A DNA stretch of 64,000 bases from Myxococcaceae bacterium (GCA_016793095.1 JAEUJQ010000006.1:98653-162652); one strand, 5' to 3'. Positions 1 to 8,839 are shown, counted from the stretch's first letter. A program made the numbers and translations. Notes: a model not told the origin generated them from the letters alone.

Positions 1-276
1 GCGCTCCTGGTTGAAGTAGTTCGCGCGGAAGCGGGCGACCCCTGGCAGGGCGTAGGCGAAGTCGAGGTCGAGGTTCGACTCGAAGTGCCCCCACTGCTTC
101 TCGTTCGCGAGCTCCTTGAGGTGATCGCGCAGGCTCGCGTCGGTGAAGGGCTGCCAGCCAGCGACGGGCTTCACCGCGCCGTGCTGGCGCATGTGCGGAG
201 GCATGCCGGAGGCGAGGTGCAGATCGCTGCCGCCGGTGTCTTTGAGCTGCTTGAAGAGGACGTCGAGTCGGGCCAT
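1..276 (-). CDS. PilT-family twitching ATPase paralogue (N-terminal 92 residues, cut by window edge)
   Basis: Only the first 92 codons are present; the gene runs off the left edge. The ATG at 274-276 lies 7 bp after the stop of the upstream PilT-like gene, so the two are co-transcribed. Readable features are the opening MARLDVLFKQLKDTGGSDLH, which matches the start of the PilT/PilU N-terminal domain with its SDLHL motif, and the later stretch DLDFAYALPGVARFRANYF, typical of the PAS-like N-domain just before the RecA core. PilT proteins are hexameric ATPases that retract type IV pili. The nucleotide-binding core is outside the window, so activity cannot be judged. Confidence 0.85.
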   Translation of the reverse strand, partial: MARLDVLFKQLKDTGGSDLHLASGMPPHMRQHGAVKPVAGWQPFTDASLRDHLKELANEKQWGHFESNLDLDFAYALPGVARFRANYFNQER

Positions 277-283
277 GGCGAGC

Positions 284-1741
284 TCAGGCGAAGCGCTTGG
301 GGTCTTCTGCGTGGCGGCGGGCCTCGGCCTTCGTCACCTGCCCGCTCTTCACGAGTTCCAGCAGGCTGTCGTCGAGCAGGCACATGCCGTCGGCGCGCCC
401 CGTCTGCATGATGCTGCGGATCTGGAACGTCTTCTCTTCGCGGATCAGGTTCGACACCGAGGGCTTCACGTAGAGCACCTCGAGGGCGGGCACGCGCCGG
501 GTGCCGTCGGCGGTGAGGACGAGGCGCTGCGAGACGATCGCGCGCAGCGACTCCGACACCATCGCGCGAATCTGCGACTGCTGCTTCGGCGGGAACACGT
601 CGAGGATGCGGTTGATGGTGCGGATCGCGTTGTTCGTGTGCAGGGTGCCCAGCACGAGGTGGCCCGTCTCGGCCGCCGAGATGGCGAGCTGAATCGTCTC
701 GAGATCGCGCAGCTCGCCGATGACAATGATGTCGGGGTCTTCGCGCAGCGCCGCGCGCAGCGCGTTGGCGAAGCTGTGCGTGTGCTTGCCGGCCTGGCGT
801 TGGTTCACCACGCAGCCCTGCGGCGTGTGCACGTACTCGATCGGATCTTCGACGGTGATGATGTGATCGTTCCGCGACGCGTTCAGCATGCTCACCAGCG
901 CCGCGAGCGTGGACGACTTGCCGCACCCCGTCGGCCCGGTCACGAGCACCATGCCCTGGTGGAAGTCGGTGAGCTTCGACAGGGACGCTGGCAGACCGAG
1001 GCTCTCGAGGGTCGGCGGGCTGGGGGGGATGGTGCGGAACACGCCGTCCCACCCGCGCTGCTGCTTGTAGAAGCTGCAGCGGAAGCGGCCAACGCCCGGC
1101 AGCGCGATGGCGAGATCGAGATCCCACGACTCGTCGAGCAGCTTGCGTTGCTCGGGGTCGAGCGCGTCTTTGAGGATCGACTCCACCTGCTGCGGGTCGA
1201 GCACGCCGGTCTTCAGCTCGCGCAAGACGCCGTTGACGCGCATCTGCAGCGGCGCCCCACCGTGAATGTGCACGTCGCTCGCCTTCGACTCGACGGCCTT
1301 GGTGAGGATCTGCTGCAGGGTGGGCAGCCGCCCGCCCCCCATCGAGGGGCGCGGCCCGACCTGGGGCAACGACGACGCGGACTGGGCGGTTGGGGCGGGC
1401 GGTGCGCTGGGCGCTGGAGCGACAGGGGTGGACGTCGCGGGTGCCGGTGCCGACGCCGCGGGTGCCGGTGCTGGCGCCGCGGGAGCAGCCGGTCGCGCGG
1501 GTGAGGCGGCGGGCGCCGGGGCCGCCGGGGCCGCACCGCCCTGCTTCGCCAGAAACTGGGCCTGCGCCTGCGCGAGCCACTTCGCCTGTTCAGCGGTGAT
1601 GAACTTCAGCTCCATCAGGATCGCCGACAGCGGCTTCGCCTCGACCGCCTGTCGCTGCGCCGCCGAGGTGAGCTGCTCCTGGCTGATGAGCTTGTAGTGA
1701 ACGGCGATTCGCCCCAGCAGCGCGTCTTCTTGACTCTGCAT
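284..1741 (-). CDS. PilT/PilU-type pilus retraction ATPase with N-terminal extension
   Basis: 485 residues, about 130 longer than classical PilT. Residues 1-67 form a small helical domain (EDALLGRIAVHYKLISQEQL) like the N-domains of GspE/MshE-type ATPases. A Pro/Ala linker follows at about 68-125. The PilT core has SDVHI at 155-159, Walker A GPTGCGKS at 269-276, the Asp box VEDPIEY at 297-303, Walker B ending in the GELRD sequence near 342-346, and the His box GHLVLGTLHTNNA at 360-372. It should power type IV pilus retraction, the basis of social motility in myxobacteria. It is followed at 7 bp by a second PilT paralogue, suggesting a hetero-pair like PilT/PilU. Assignment to PilT versus PilU is not possible from sequence alone. 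Confidence 0.92.
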   Translation of the reverse strand: MQSQEDALLGRIAVHYKLISQEQLTSAAQRQAVEAKPLSAILMELKFITAEQAKWLAQAQAQFLAKQGGAAPAAPAPAASPARPAAPAAPAPAPAASAPAPATSTPVAPAPSAPPAPTAQSASSLPQVGPRPSMGGGRLPTLQQILTKAVESKASDVHIHGGAPLQMRVNGVLRELKTGVLDPQQVESILKDALDPEQRKLLDESWDLDLAIALPGVGRFRCSFYKQQRGWDGVFRTIPPSPPTLESLGLPASLSKLTDFHQGMVLVTGPTGCGKSSTLAALVSMLNASRNDHIITVEDPIEYVHTPQGCVVNQRQAGKHTHSFANALRAALREDPDIIVIGELRDLETIQLAISAAETGHLVLGTLHTNNAIRTINRILDVFPPKQQSQIRAMVSESLRAIVSQRLVLTADGTRRVPALEVLYVKPSVSNLIREEKTFQIRSIMQTGRADGMCLLDDSLLELVKSGQVTKAEARRHAEDPKRFA

Positions 1742-1864
1742 TCGACCGCGCAGCCTAGCCCAGCGCTCGCCATCTCCCGCCGTCTTTCACGGCCTTCGCC
1801 GGTGACCGGTGAAGAAAGGTGAAGAGGTGTGTGCGGCGGGCGGTTGCTGGTTAGGTAGGGTTCC
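1742..1864. other. Gene-free leader upstream of the PilT-like gene
   Basis: This stretch separates the divergent PilT-like gene and the tandem repeat at 1865-2080. It should hold the promoter of the pilT-like pair on the minus strand, but I see no convincing -35/-10 or sigma-54 element. The only visible structure is a near-dyad ccggtgaccgg at about 1799-1809, followed by ggtgaag direct repeats. Confidence 0.3.
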
Positions 1865-2080
1865 TGAGACGAAGCCGGAAGTGAGGGCGGAGTCGACGAG
1901 GCCAGCGTCCCCTCGTCACCTGAGGCCGAGGAGCGCAGGCCGAACGAAGGCGAAGTCGAACTGAGAAACACGTGAGACGAAGCCGGAAGTGAGGGCGGAG
2001 TCGACGAGGCCAGCGTCCCCTCGTCACCTGAGGCCGAGGAGCGCAGGCCGAACGAAGGCGAAGTCGAACTGAGAAACACG
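1865..2080. repeat. Tandem repeat, two identical 108-bp units
   Basis: Units 1865-1972 and 1973-2080 are identical by eye. Each begins TGAGACGAAGCCGG and ends GAACTGAGAAACACG. A shorter relative of the same unit lies at 58593-58667, 56 kb away, so this is a dispersed family and not a local stutter. The G of the GTG start chosen for the downstream ABC exporter is the last base of unit 2. The minus strand can be read as two 36-codon copies, but the 58.6 kb copy has a different length and no conserved frame, so coding is unlikely. Confidence 0.9.
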
Positions 2081-3861
2081 TGACACGCGACGAGCGCGAC
2101 AAGGCAACCCCCAGGGCGAAGCCGCAGGTGACGCTGCGCAGGCTCTATTCCCTCGCGTGGCCCGAGCGCGGGCCGCTCGCCCTGGCGACCGTCTTCCTCC
2201 TCATCGGCTCCACGGGCTCGCTCGCCTTCCCCAGCGCGGCCGGCCGCCTCTTCGACGAGGCGCTCAACGTGAAGTCGGGCAAGGTCGATCTCGCGCGGGT
2301 GGACTCGTTGGCGCTGGCGCTGGTCGGCATCTTCGCGGTCACCGCGGTCGCGTCGGCGCTGCGCTTCTTCATCTTCAGCCGCGCCGGCGAGCGCATCGTC
2401 AGCCGGTTGCGCGTGCAGCTCTACGAGTCGCTCATGCGGCAGGACACGGGCTTCTTCGACGGCCAGAAGACGGGCGAGCTCTCGTCACGCCTGTCCTCCG
2501 ACGCGACGGTGCTGCAGACGACGGTGACGGCGAACATCAGCATGGTGCTGCGGAACACCGTGCAGGCGCTGGGCGCCGTCTCCATCCTGCTGCTCACCTC
2601 TTCGAAGCTGACGCTCATGATGCTCGCGATCGTGCCGCCGGTGGCCCTGGGGGCCGTCTTCTATGGCCGGCGTGTGCGCAAGCTGGCGAAGGAGAGCCAG
2701 GACGCGCTGGCGAAGGCGAGCGAGGTCGCGGTCGAGTCGCTCTCGGGCATCCGCACGGTGCGCTCCTTCGCTGCCGAGAAGCTCGAGGTCGCGCGTTACG
2801 GGAAGGCCATCGACGGGTCGCTCAAGCTGGCCTTTCGCCGCATCCTGCTGTCGTCGTCCTTCTTCGGCTTCGCGTCGTTCCTCGCCTTCTCGTCCGGCGC
2901 GGCGGTGTTCTGGTACGGCGCGCGCATGGTGGCGCACGGCGAGCTGACCGCGGGGGCGCTCCTCACCTTCCTCATGCAGACGATGCAGCTCGCGTTCGGG
3001 CTCTCAGCGCTCGCCGAGCTGTGGACCGACGTGCAGCGCGCGGCTGGCGCCGCCGAGCGGGTCTTCGAGCTGCTGCACCGCACGCCCGCCATCCCCTCGA
3101 GCGGAGGCGCCACGCTGCCGGCGGTGAAGGGCGCCGTCACCTTCTCTCACGTGCACTTCGCCTATCCGGCGCGGGCCGACGTGAAGGTGCTCGAGGACTT
3201 CAACCTGTCACTCGAGCCGGGAGAGATCGTCGCCCTCGTCGGCCCGTCCGGCGCGGGGAAGTCCACCATCGCGTCGCTGCTGTACCGGCTCTACGATCCG
3301 CGCGAGGGCCACCTCGAGCTCGACGGGCGAGCCTACGCCCAGCTCGACCCCGAGTGGCTCCGACGGCAGGTCGGCGTCGTCGCCCAGGAGCCCCTGCTCT
3401 TCTCGAGCAGCATCGCCGAGAACATCCGCTACGGGCGGCCCGACGCCACCGACGCCGAGGTCGAAGACGCCGCGCGGCTCGCCAATGCGCACACGTTCAT
3501 CTCTGCCTTCCCCGAGGGCTATCGCACGCTCGTCGGCGAGCGCGGCATTCAGCTCTCCGGCGGCCAGAAGCAGCGCGTGGCCATCGCGCGGGCGGTGCTG
3601 AAGAACCCGCGCCTGCTGATCCTCGACGAGGCCACCAGCGCCCTCGACGCCGAGAGCGAGCACCTCGTGCGGGAGGCGCTCGAGCGGCTGATGAAGGGAC
3701 GGACGACGTTGATCATCGCGCACCGGCTCTCGACCGTGAAAGACGCCCATCGCGTCGTGGTGCTCGAGGGCGGCAAGGTGGTGCAGAGCGGCACGCACTC
3801 GGGCCTCGTCGAGCAGGACGGCCTGTACCGCCGCCTCGTGGAGCGACAGTTCGCCGCGTGA
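2080..3861 (+). CDS. ABC exporter, fused membrane and ATPase domains (MsbA/LmrA type)
   Basis: 593 residues, a normal half-transporter length that would work as a dimer in the inner membrane. The type I exporter transmembrane domain covers about 30-325, including the coupling sequence DTGFFDGQKTGELSSRL at 122-138. The ATPase domain has Walker A GPSGAGKST at 388-396, Q-loop VAQEPLLF, signature LSGGQ at 492-496, Walker B LLILDEAT at 512-519 and H-loop IIAHRLS. It resembles lipid or multidrug exporters; the substrate cannot be read from sequence. The start is uncertain: GTG at 2080 abuts the repeat, and a second in-frame GTG at 2128 would remove 16 charged residues. It stands alone, with repeat DNA on both sides. 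Confidence 0.9.
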   Translation: MTRDERDKATPRAKPQVTLRRLYSLAWPERGPLALATVFLLIGSTGSLAFPSAAGRLFDEALNVKSGKVDLARVDSLALALVGIFAVTAVASALRFFIFSRAGERIVSRLRVQLYESLMRQDTGFFDGQKTGELSSRLSSDATVLQTTVTANISMVLRNTVQALGAVSILLLTSSKLTLMMLAIVPPVALGAVFYGRRVRKLAKESQDALAKASEVAVESLSGIRTVRSFAAEKLEVARYGKAIDGSLKLAFRRILLSSSFFGFASFLAFSSGAAVFWYGARMVAHGELTAGALLTFLMQTMQLAFGLSALAELWTDVQRAAGAAERVFELLHRTPAIPSSGGATLPAVKGAVTFSHVHFAYPARADVKVLEDFNLSLEPGEIVALVGPSGAGKSTIASLLYRLYDPREGHLELDGRAYAQLDPEWLRRQVGVVAQEPLLFSSSIAENIRYGRPDATDAEVEDAARLANAHTFISAFPEGYRTLVGERGIQLSGGQKQRVAIARAVLKNPRLLILDEATSALDAESEHLVREALERLMKGRTTLIIAHRLSTVKDAHRVVVLEGGKVVQSGTHSGLVEQDGLYRRLVERQFAA

Positions 3862-4010
3862 ACGCGCTCACGCGTCGAGCCACGACCCGCTCGACGACGA
3901 ACCCGAGCACCTGACAGTGGGCGCCGTGAAGAGCGGGGCGCTGCAGGCGCAGCTCCGGGCGAGCGTGCCTCGGCACCGGGCGTCAGCGGCGCAGGGGCGC
4001 CCTCCTCGAG

Positions 4011-4200
4011 CCCGCGGGGCCGACTGGCTGCGCGAGGATCGTCAGTGCCCGTCGAGCGGCTGCACCCGCGGGGCCGACTGGCTGCGAGAGGGATCATCAG
4101 CGCCCGTCGAGCGGCTGCACCCGCGGGGCCGACTGGCTGCGCGCTCGTCGAGCGGCTGCACCCACGGGACCGGCTGGCTGCGCGAGGATCGTCAGCGCCC
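4011..4200. repeat. Degenerate tandem repeat containing copies of the adjacent gene's 3' end
   Basis: The core cccgcggggccgactggctg recurs at 4011, 4065, 4120 and, altered, at 4161, giving periods of 54, 55 and 41 bp. Between cores lies ctgcg(a/c)gag(g)gatc(a/g)tcagcgcccgtcgagcg, which also occurs once at 4266-4297. That segment spans the stop codon and last codons of the minus-strand Hpt gene. The rest of 3862-4280 shows no gene, promoter or terminator that I can support. Irregular periods and the lack of spacers argue against CRISPR. Confidence 0.8.
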
Positions 4201-4280
4201 GCAGTTCCTCGACGGCACCTGGGACCGGAGGGAACCGGTGCTCCGACGCGAGGACAGGGCGGGTGCTGCGAGAGGGATCG

Positions 4281-4610
4281 TCAGCGCCCGTCGAGCGCCG
4301 TGAGCACGCGCCGCAGCTCCTCCTCGAGCCGCGACAGGAGCGTGGTGACCTTCGAGAGCTCGTTCGCGCTGCCGGCCTGCTCGAGCTCCTTCGCAAGCTC
4401 GGTCGCCCCCTTCGCGGCGAGGCTCAGCAACGCGCCCTTCAGCCGGTGCGCCGTGCGCTTGATGGCTGGCCCGTCGTTGGCCCGCACCGCGGCCTGCACG
4501 TCACCGAGCAGGGCCGGGGCTTCCCGGCGGAAGAGGCCGACGATCTCGGTCACCAGCCCGTCGTCCCCTGCGCAGTTCTCGCTCAGCGCCTTCCAGTCGA
4601 TGGGTTCCAC
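4281..4610 (-). CDS. Stand-alone Hpt (histidine phosphotransfer) protein
   Basis: 109 residues from a GTG start, the usual size for a single Hpt domain. The phosphorylatable histidine sits in KRTAHRLKGAL, the hallmark of Hpt domains in phosphorelays. The helical pattern and the preceding FRREAPALLGDVQAAV fit the four-helix bundle. Longer starts exist upstream in frame, but they would add a non-homologous Arg/Ser-rich stretch and run into the divergent gene at 4705, so I chose the start directly before EPIDWKALS. No kinase or receiver gene adjoins it, so its partners are elsewhere. Its 3' end has been duplicated several times downstream. Confidence 0.85.
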   Translation of the reverse strand: MEPIDWKALSENCAGDDGLVTEIVGLFRREAPALLGDVQAAVRANDGPAIKRTAHRLKGALLSLAAKGATELAKELEQAGSANELSKVTTLLSRLEEELRRVLTALDGR

Positions 4611-4704
4611 CAGGCCGGTTATCGCACAGCGCGCGGGGCCGGCCACCGTCAACGTGTAGCCACTCCCATGACCCGGGCTGAAACGTGCTAGGTCGCGCGG
4701 TCGC

Positions 4705-5598
4705 ATGCCCGCCGACACCGCGCTGCTCGCCAGCGTTCCCCTCTTCGAGCGCCTCGACGAAGAAGAGCGCACCCTGCTCGCGGCGCAGCTCGACGACGTG
4801 TCCTTCGAGGCGGGCCAGGTCGTCTTCAAGCGCGGGGACCCGGGCGGCTCGATCTTCATCGTGGTGTCGGGCTCGGTGGAGATCTTCGTCGAAGACACTG
4901 TCGGTCAGCGGGTGGTGTTCGAGACCGCGAAGGCCGGCGACTTCTTCGGCGAGCTCTCGCTGCTCGACGGCGACCCCCGCAGCGCCTCGTCGGTGGCGCT
5001 CGAGACGACGCGCGCGGTGCGCCTCGATCGCAACGACCTCGAGCTGCTCTTCAAGCGCCACCCCACCGCCGCGATGGACGTGCTGGCCGTCATCGGGAAG
5101 CGGCTGCGCGAGGCCGACCGCCTCATCGGCAGCCGCCCCAGCTACAGCCCCAACCAGGCCGTCGAAGGCAAGCTCACGCCCGTCCAGCGCATCGCCGACG
5201 CCGCGGCCGCCTTCTCGGGCAGCATCAGCTTCCTCGTGGTGCACATGCTCTGGTTCGGCGTGTGGATCGCGGTGAACCTCGACCTCGTCTCGTCGGTGCA
5301 CGCCTTCGATCCGTTCCCCTTCGGCCTGCTCACGATGGTCGTCTCACTCGAGGCGATCTTCCTGTCGTGCATGGTGCTCATCAGCCAGAACCGCCAGGCC
5401 GCGAAGGAGCGGATCCGCTCCGACGTCGAGTACGACGCGAACATCCGCGCGGGGCTCGAGGTCACCCAGCTGCACGTGAAGGTCGACGCCCTCTACGAGC
5501 AGACGCTGGCCCGTCTCGCCGCCGTGGAGAAACGCCTGGCGGCGCCCGCGCCTCCGCCGCCCCTGCCCCCGCCTCCAGTCGGCCCGGGGCCTTCCTGA
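4705..5598 (+). CDS. Cyclic-nucleotide-binding domain fused to DUF1003 membrane domain
   Basis: 297 residues. The CNB domain covers about 8-135 and carries the phosphate-binding cassette GELSLLDGDPRSASSVA at 82-98. This has Glu but Ser where cAMP-binding proteins usually have Arg-Ala or Arg-Thr, so the ligand is open. The DUF1003 region (about 160-260) has two membrane helices, near 173-191 and 206-226, then the family sequence ISQNRQAAKERIRSDVEYDA. A short coiled-coil-like stretch and a Pro-rich tail end the protein. It is probably an inner-membrane sensor with its ligand domain in the cytoplasm. It diverges from the Hpt gene, and about 94 bp between them must hold both promoters. Confidence 0.85.
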   Translation: MPADTALLASVPLFERLDEEERTLLAAQLDDVSFEAGQVVFKRGDPGGSIFIVVSGSVEIFVEDTVGQRVVFETAKAGDFFGELSLLDGDPRSASSVALETTRAVRLDRNDLELLFKRHPTAAMDVLAVIGKRLREADRLIGSRPSYSPNQAVEGKLTPVQRIADAAAAFSGSISFLVVHMLWFGVWIAVNLDLVSSVHAFDPFPFGLLTMVVSLEAIFLSCMVLISQNRQAAKERIRSDVEYDANIRAGLEVTQLHVKVDALYEQTLARLAAVEKRLAAPAPPPPLPPPPVGPGPS

Positions 5599-5697
5599 GT
5601 TGATTCAAGCGGTTGCGGAAACCGGACGAGGGACTGTCACAAGCTCCGTGGGTGGTCGCGTTGAGGTCCATGAACCCCTCGCCGAAAGGACCCACAC

Positions 5698-8253
5698 ATG
5701 TCGCGCATGCCTGCCTCCAACCCTTCTCCTTCGCCGTACGAGTCCTCCGGTGGTCGCCTGGTCGCCATCGACGGCCGCACCCTGCCGCTGACCGGCGCCT
5801 CGCTCACAGCCGACGCGAAGGCGGGCCTGGTGCAGGTCACGCTGTCGCAGACGTTCTTCAACCCCCACGCCGAGCCGCTCCGGGTGACGTACTCGTTGCC
5901 GCTGCCGGCGGACGGCGCGGTGAGCGGGTTCTCCTTCACGATCGGCGATCAGCGCATCGTCGGCGAGGTGGACACGAAGAAGCAGGCGCGCCAGCGCTTC
6001 GAAGACGCGGTGCTCGAGGGCCGCACCGCGGCGATCCTCGATCAGGAGCGCACCAGCCTCTTCACCCAGGAGGTCGGCAACGTGCCGCCGCGCCTGTCGG
6101 TGGTGTGCGAGGTGACGATCGATCAGAAGCTGGCGTGGCTGCCCGACGGCTTCTGGGAGTGGCGCTTCCCGACGGTGGTGGCGCCACGCTACCTCGGTGA
6201 GCCGGGGCGGGTGGCCGATCACGCGAAGGTGACGGTGGACGTCGCCGACCGCGCCCTGCCGGTGAAGCTGTCGCTCGGCATGACGATTCGTGATCGCCTG
6301 GCGGACGGCTGCCGGCCCGAGTCGCCCTCGCACGCCCTGCACACGGTGCGGGGACTGCAGTCGACCGACGTGCAGTTCGCCGCCGAGTCCGGCGCCAGCC
6401 TCGATCGTGACGTGGTGGTGCGCTGGAAGGCGGCGCAGCTGAAGGTGGGCGTCGAGCTCGACGTGGCGCGGCCTGCGAAGGGCGCCGCCTCGGAGCACGC
6501 GTACGGGCTGCTCACGCTCGTCCCACCCTCCGTCGAGGCGAAGCTGGCGGCGGTCGCGCGCGATCTCATCGTGCTGCTCGACACCTCGGGCTCCATGTCG
6601 GGCCAGCCGCTCGATCAGGCGCGCCGCTTCACCGCCGCCCTCATCGACAGCCTCGACGATCGCGACACGCTCGAGCTCATCGAGTTCTCGTCGTCGCCGC
6701 GCCGCTGGAAGAAGGAGGCCGTCAAGGCGACGTCCGCCAACCGCCGTGACGCGCAGGGCTGGCTCGCGAAGCTGCGCGCCTCGGGCGGCACCGAGATGGC
6801 GAGCGGCATCATCGAGGCGCTCTCGCCGCTCCGTCAGGAAGCGCAGCGGCAGGTGGTGCTGATCACCGACGGCCTCATCGGCAGCGAGCACGAGGTGCTG
6901 ACCGCCATCGCGCACCGGCTCCCGTCCGGGTCGCGCGTGCACACCATCGGCGTCGGCTCGGGGGTCAACCGCAGCCTCACCCAGCCCGCGGCGCGGGCAG
7001 GTCGTGGCGTCGAGCTGGTGATGGGCCTGGGCGAAGACGTCGAGGTCGCCATCCGCCGGTTGCTCGCCCGCACCCACCAGCCGCTCATCACGGACGTCGA
7101 GCTGTCCGGCGACGCGCTGGTGCTCTCGGCCCCGCAGCGCCTGCCTGACGTGTTCTCCGGCTCGCCAGCGCTGCTGTCGATGAAGCTCTCGCCGCGCGGC
7201 GGCCGGCTGGTGGTGCGCGGCCGGGCGGGCGACGGAGACTTCGAGGAGACGCTCGAGGTGCCCGCGGTGGATCGCGCCCAGGGCAGCCGGTCGGTTGCGA
7301 CGCTCTTCGCGCGTGAGCTGGTGGAGGACCTCGAGACCCAGCGCGTCGTCGAGCCGGGCGCGCAGGTCGATCAGGCCGTGCAGAGCCTCGGCCTCGACTT
7401 CCAGATCTCCACCCGCCTCACCTCGTGGGTGGCCATCAGCGAGCAGATGACCGTGGACCCTCGGCTGCCGCGGCGCAACGTCACCCAGCCGCACGAGCTC
7501 GCGTACGGGATGTCGGCCGAGGGGCTGGGCCTGCGTCAGCCGATGGCCCCGATGGCGGGCGGGGTCGCGCCGATCCAGGCCTCGTTGTCGGCCGCGCCCA
7601 TGCGCCCCGGCGCGCCGATGCCGAAGTCCCTGGCCTCACCGACGGGCGCCCCCCGCGGGGGACGCGCGGACGAGGGCAAGCGCGAAGAGGCCGAGCGACC
7701 TTCGCTCAGCCGCAGCCGCCGCTTGTCCGAGATCGCCTCGAAGGACGACTCCGCCGACGACCGCAGCGACAGCGAGGTGTTCGACGAAGCCGAGTTCGAC
7801 GGGGCGCCGTCCGGTTCCTTCGAGCCGCCCGCTGCAGCCGAGCCGGAGCCCACCGAAGAGCAGGTGAAGGACAAGAAGGCCGAGCCGGCGCCGAAGAAGC
7901 GCCCCACGTTCGGCCTCGGCGGGCTGGTGGACAAGCTGGTGAAGGCCGTCACTGGCGCGGCCAGGCAGCTCACGGGACGGGTGCTGCGCCAGCACGGCAC
8001 GCGGCTCGACCTCGAGATCGTGCTCGATCAGCAGCTCGACTGGACGCCTGCGAAGGACGTCGTCATCGAGCTCCAGAACGGCACGACGGTGAAGGCGCAG
8101 GTGAACTTCTCGTTCACCACCTCGAGCGGCGTGTACGGCCCGGGCCGGGTGCTGACGCTGACGCTCACCACGCCGGGCGAGGTGCAGGACCCGGTGCGCG
8201 TGCAGCTCATCTCGAACGGCGAGAACGTCGAGATCACGCTGCGCACGCCGTGA
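5698..8253 (+). CDS. VIT and von Willebrand A domain protein
   Basis: 851 residues. A VIT domain (about 15-145) includes the FFNPHAEPLRVTYSLPLP strand pattern. A VWA domain follows from about 289, with a full MIDAS motif DTSGSMSG that should bind a divalent metal and a protein ligand. The region after about 600 is low-complexity, Pro/Ala/Glu-rich. A C-terminal beta-rich part starts near 760. No clear signal peptide is visible. The ATG follows aaagga at a good distance. The stop lies 16 bp before the ATG of an ECF sigma gene, so the VIT-VWA gene, sigma and the 74-aa gene look like one transcript. Related proteins are widespread in Myxococcota, but their role is not settled. Confidence 0.88.
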   Translation: MSRMPASNPSPSPYESSGGRLVAIDGRTLPLTGASLTADAKAGLVQVTLSQTFFNPHAEPLRVTYSLPLPADGAVSGFSFTIGDQRIVGEVDTKKQARQRFEDAVLEGRTAAILDQERTSLFTQEVGNVPPRLSVVCEVTIDQKLAWLPDGFWEWRFPTVVAPRYLGEPGRVADHAKVTVDVADRALPVKLSLGMTIRDRLADGCRPESPSHALHTVRGLQSTDVQFAAESGASLDRDVVVRWKAAQLKVGVELDVARPAKGAASEHAYGLLTLVPPSVEAKLAAVARDLIVLLDTSGSMSGQPLDQARRFTAALIDSLDDRDTLELIEFSSSPRRWKKEAVKATSANRRDAQGWLAKLRASGGTEMASGIIEALSPLRQEAQRQVVLITDGLIGSEHEVLTAIAHRLPSGSRVHTIGVGSGVNRSLTQPAARAGRGVELVMGLGEDVEVAIRRLLARTHQPLITDVELSGDALVLSAPQRLPDVFSGSPALLSMKLSPRGGRLVVRGRAGDGDFEETLEVPAVDRAQGSRSVATLFARELVEDLETQRVVEPGAQVDQAVQSLGLDFQISTRLTSWVAISEQMTVDPRLPRRNVTQPHELAYGMSAEGLGLRQPMAPMAGGVAPIQASLSAAPMRPGAPMPKSLASPTGAPRGGRADEGKREEAERPSLSRSRRLSEIASKDDSADDRSDSEVFDEAEFDGAPSGSFEPPAAAEPEPTEEQVKDKKAEPAPKKRPTFGLGGLVDKLVKAVTGAARQLTGRVLRQHGTRLDLEIVLDQQLDWTPAKDVVIELQNGTTVKAQVNFSFTTSSGVYGPGRVLTLTLTTPGEVQDPVRVQLISNGENVEITLRTP

Positions 8254-8269
8254 TGCTACGGAGCTCGTG

Positions 8270-8839
8270 ATGCAGGCTGAAGTCGCTCAGCTCGCACGCA
8301 TCTCGGCCGGCGATGCCGCTGCCTTCGGGCAGTGGGCGTCGTCGATCGAGGCGTCTCTGCGCGGCACGCTCCGGCCGTTCGCCACGCTCTGCGACTGCGA
8401 GGCCGTGGTGCAGGAGGCGCTCCTGCGGGTGTGGCAGGTGGCGCCGCGCTTCAAGCACGACGGCCGACCCAACGCGCTGCTGCGGTTCGCGGTCACCACC
8501 GCGCGCAACGTCGCGCTCTCGGAGCTGCGCCGCACCTCGGCGACCCCCACCGAGCTGGAGTCGTTGCACCGCGCCCTCGAGGCTCAGGGCGACGCCACGC
8601 CACGCCCGCCGGATCCCCACCTGCGGACCGCCGTCGCCCGGTGCCGCGAGAAGCTGCCCGGCCAGCCCGCCGCGGCCCTGACCGCCCGCCTCGAGCGCGC
8701 CGAGGATGATCACGCCCTCGCCGCGTCGGTGCGCATGACGCTCAACACCTTCCTGCAGAACGTCAGCCGTGCGCGGAAGCTGCTGGCCGACTGCCTGAAG
8801 AAGGCCGGCATCGACCTCGACCTGGAGCTCGCGCCATGA
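8270..8839 (+). CDS. ECF-type RNA polymerase sigma factor
   Basis: 189 residues. Region 2 is visible as EAVVQEALLRVWQVAPRF followed by RNVALSELRR. Region 4 is RMTLNTFLQNVSRARKLLAD, a helix-turn-helix ending in the usual Arg-Ala-Arg. I chose ATG at 8270 over GTG at 8267 because acggag lies six bases upstream. It overlaps the next gene by ATGA. No recognisable anti-sigma factor with a zinc-binding or membrane domain follows. Target promoters are unknown; the upstream VIT-VWA gene may be part of the regulated unit or the signal input. Confidence 0.82.
   Translation: MQAEVAQLARISAGDAAAFGQWASSIEASLRGTLRPFATLCDCEAVVQEALLRVWQVAPRFKHDGRPNALLRFAVTTARNVALSELRRTSATPTELESLHRALEAQGDATPRPPDPHLRTAVARCREKLPGQPAAALTARLERAEDDHALAASVRMTLNTFLQNVSRARKLLADCLKKAGIDLDLELAP

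Noticed and set aside
1851..2102. Small minus-strand gene reading through the 108-bp repeat
   Set aside because: The product would be two identical 36-residue copies without a fold; the related copy at 58.6 kb changes length and frame.
4011..4200. Possible CRISPR array
   Set aside because: Periods are 54, 55 and 41 bp, repeats are degenerate, there are no spacers of constant size and no cas genes.
5617..5640. ECF-like promoter ggaaacc...gtc before the VIT-VWA gene
   Set aside because: The spacer is about 12 bases, too short for a standard ECF promoter of the GGAAC-N16-GTC type.
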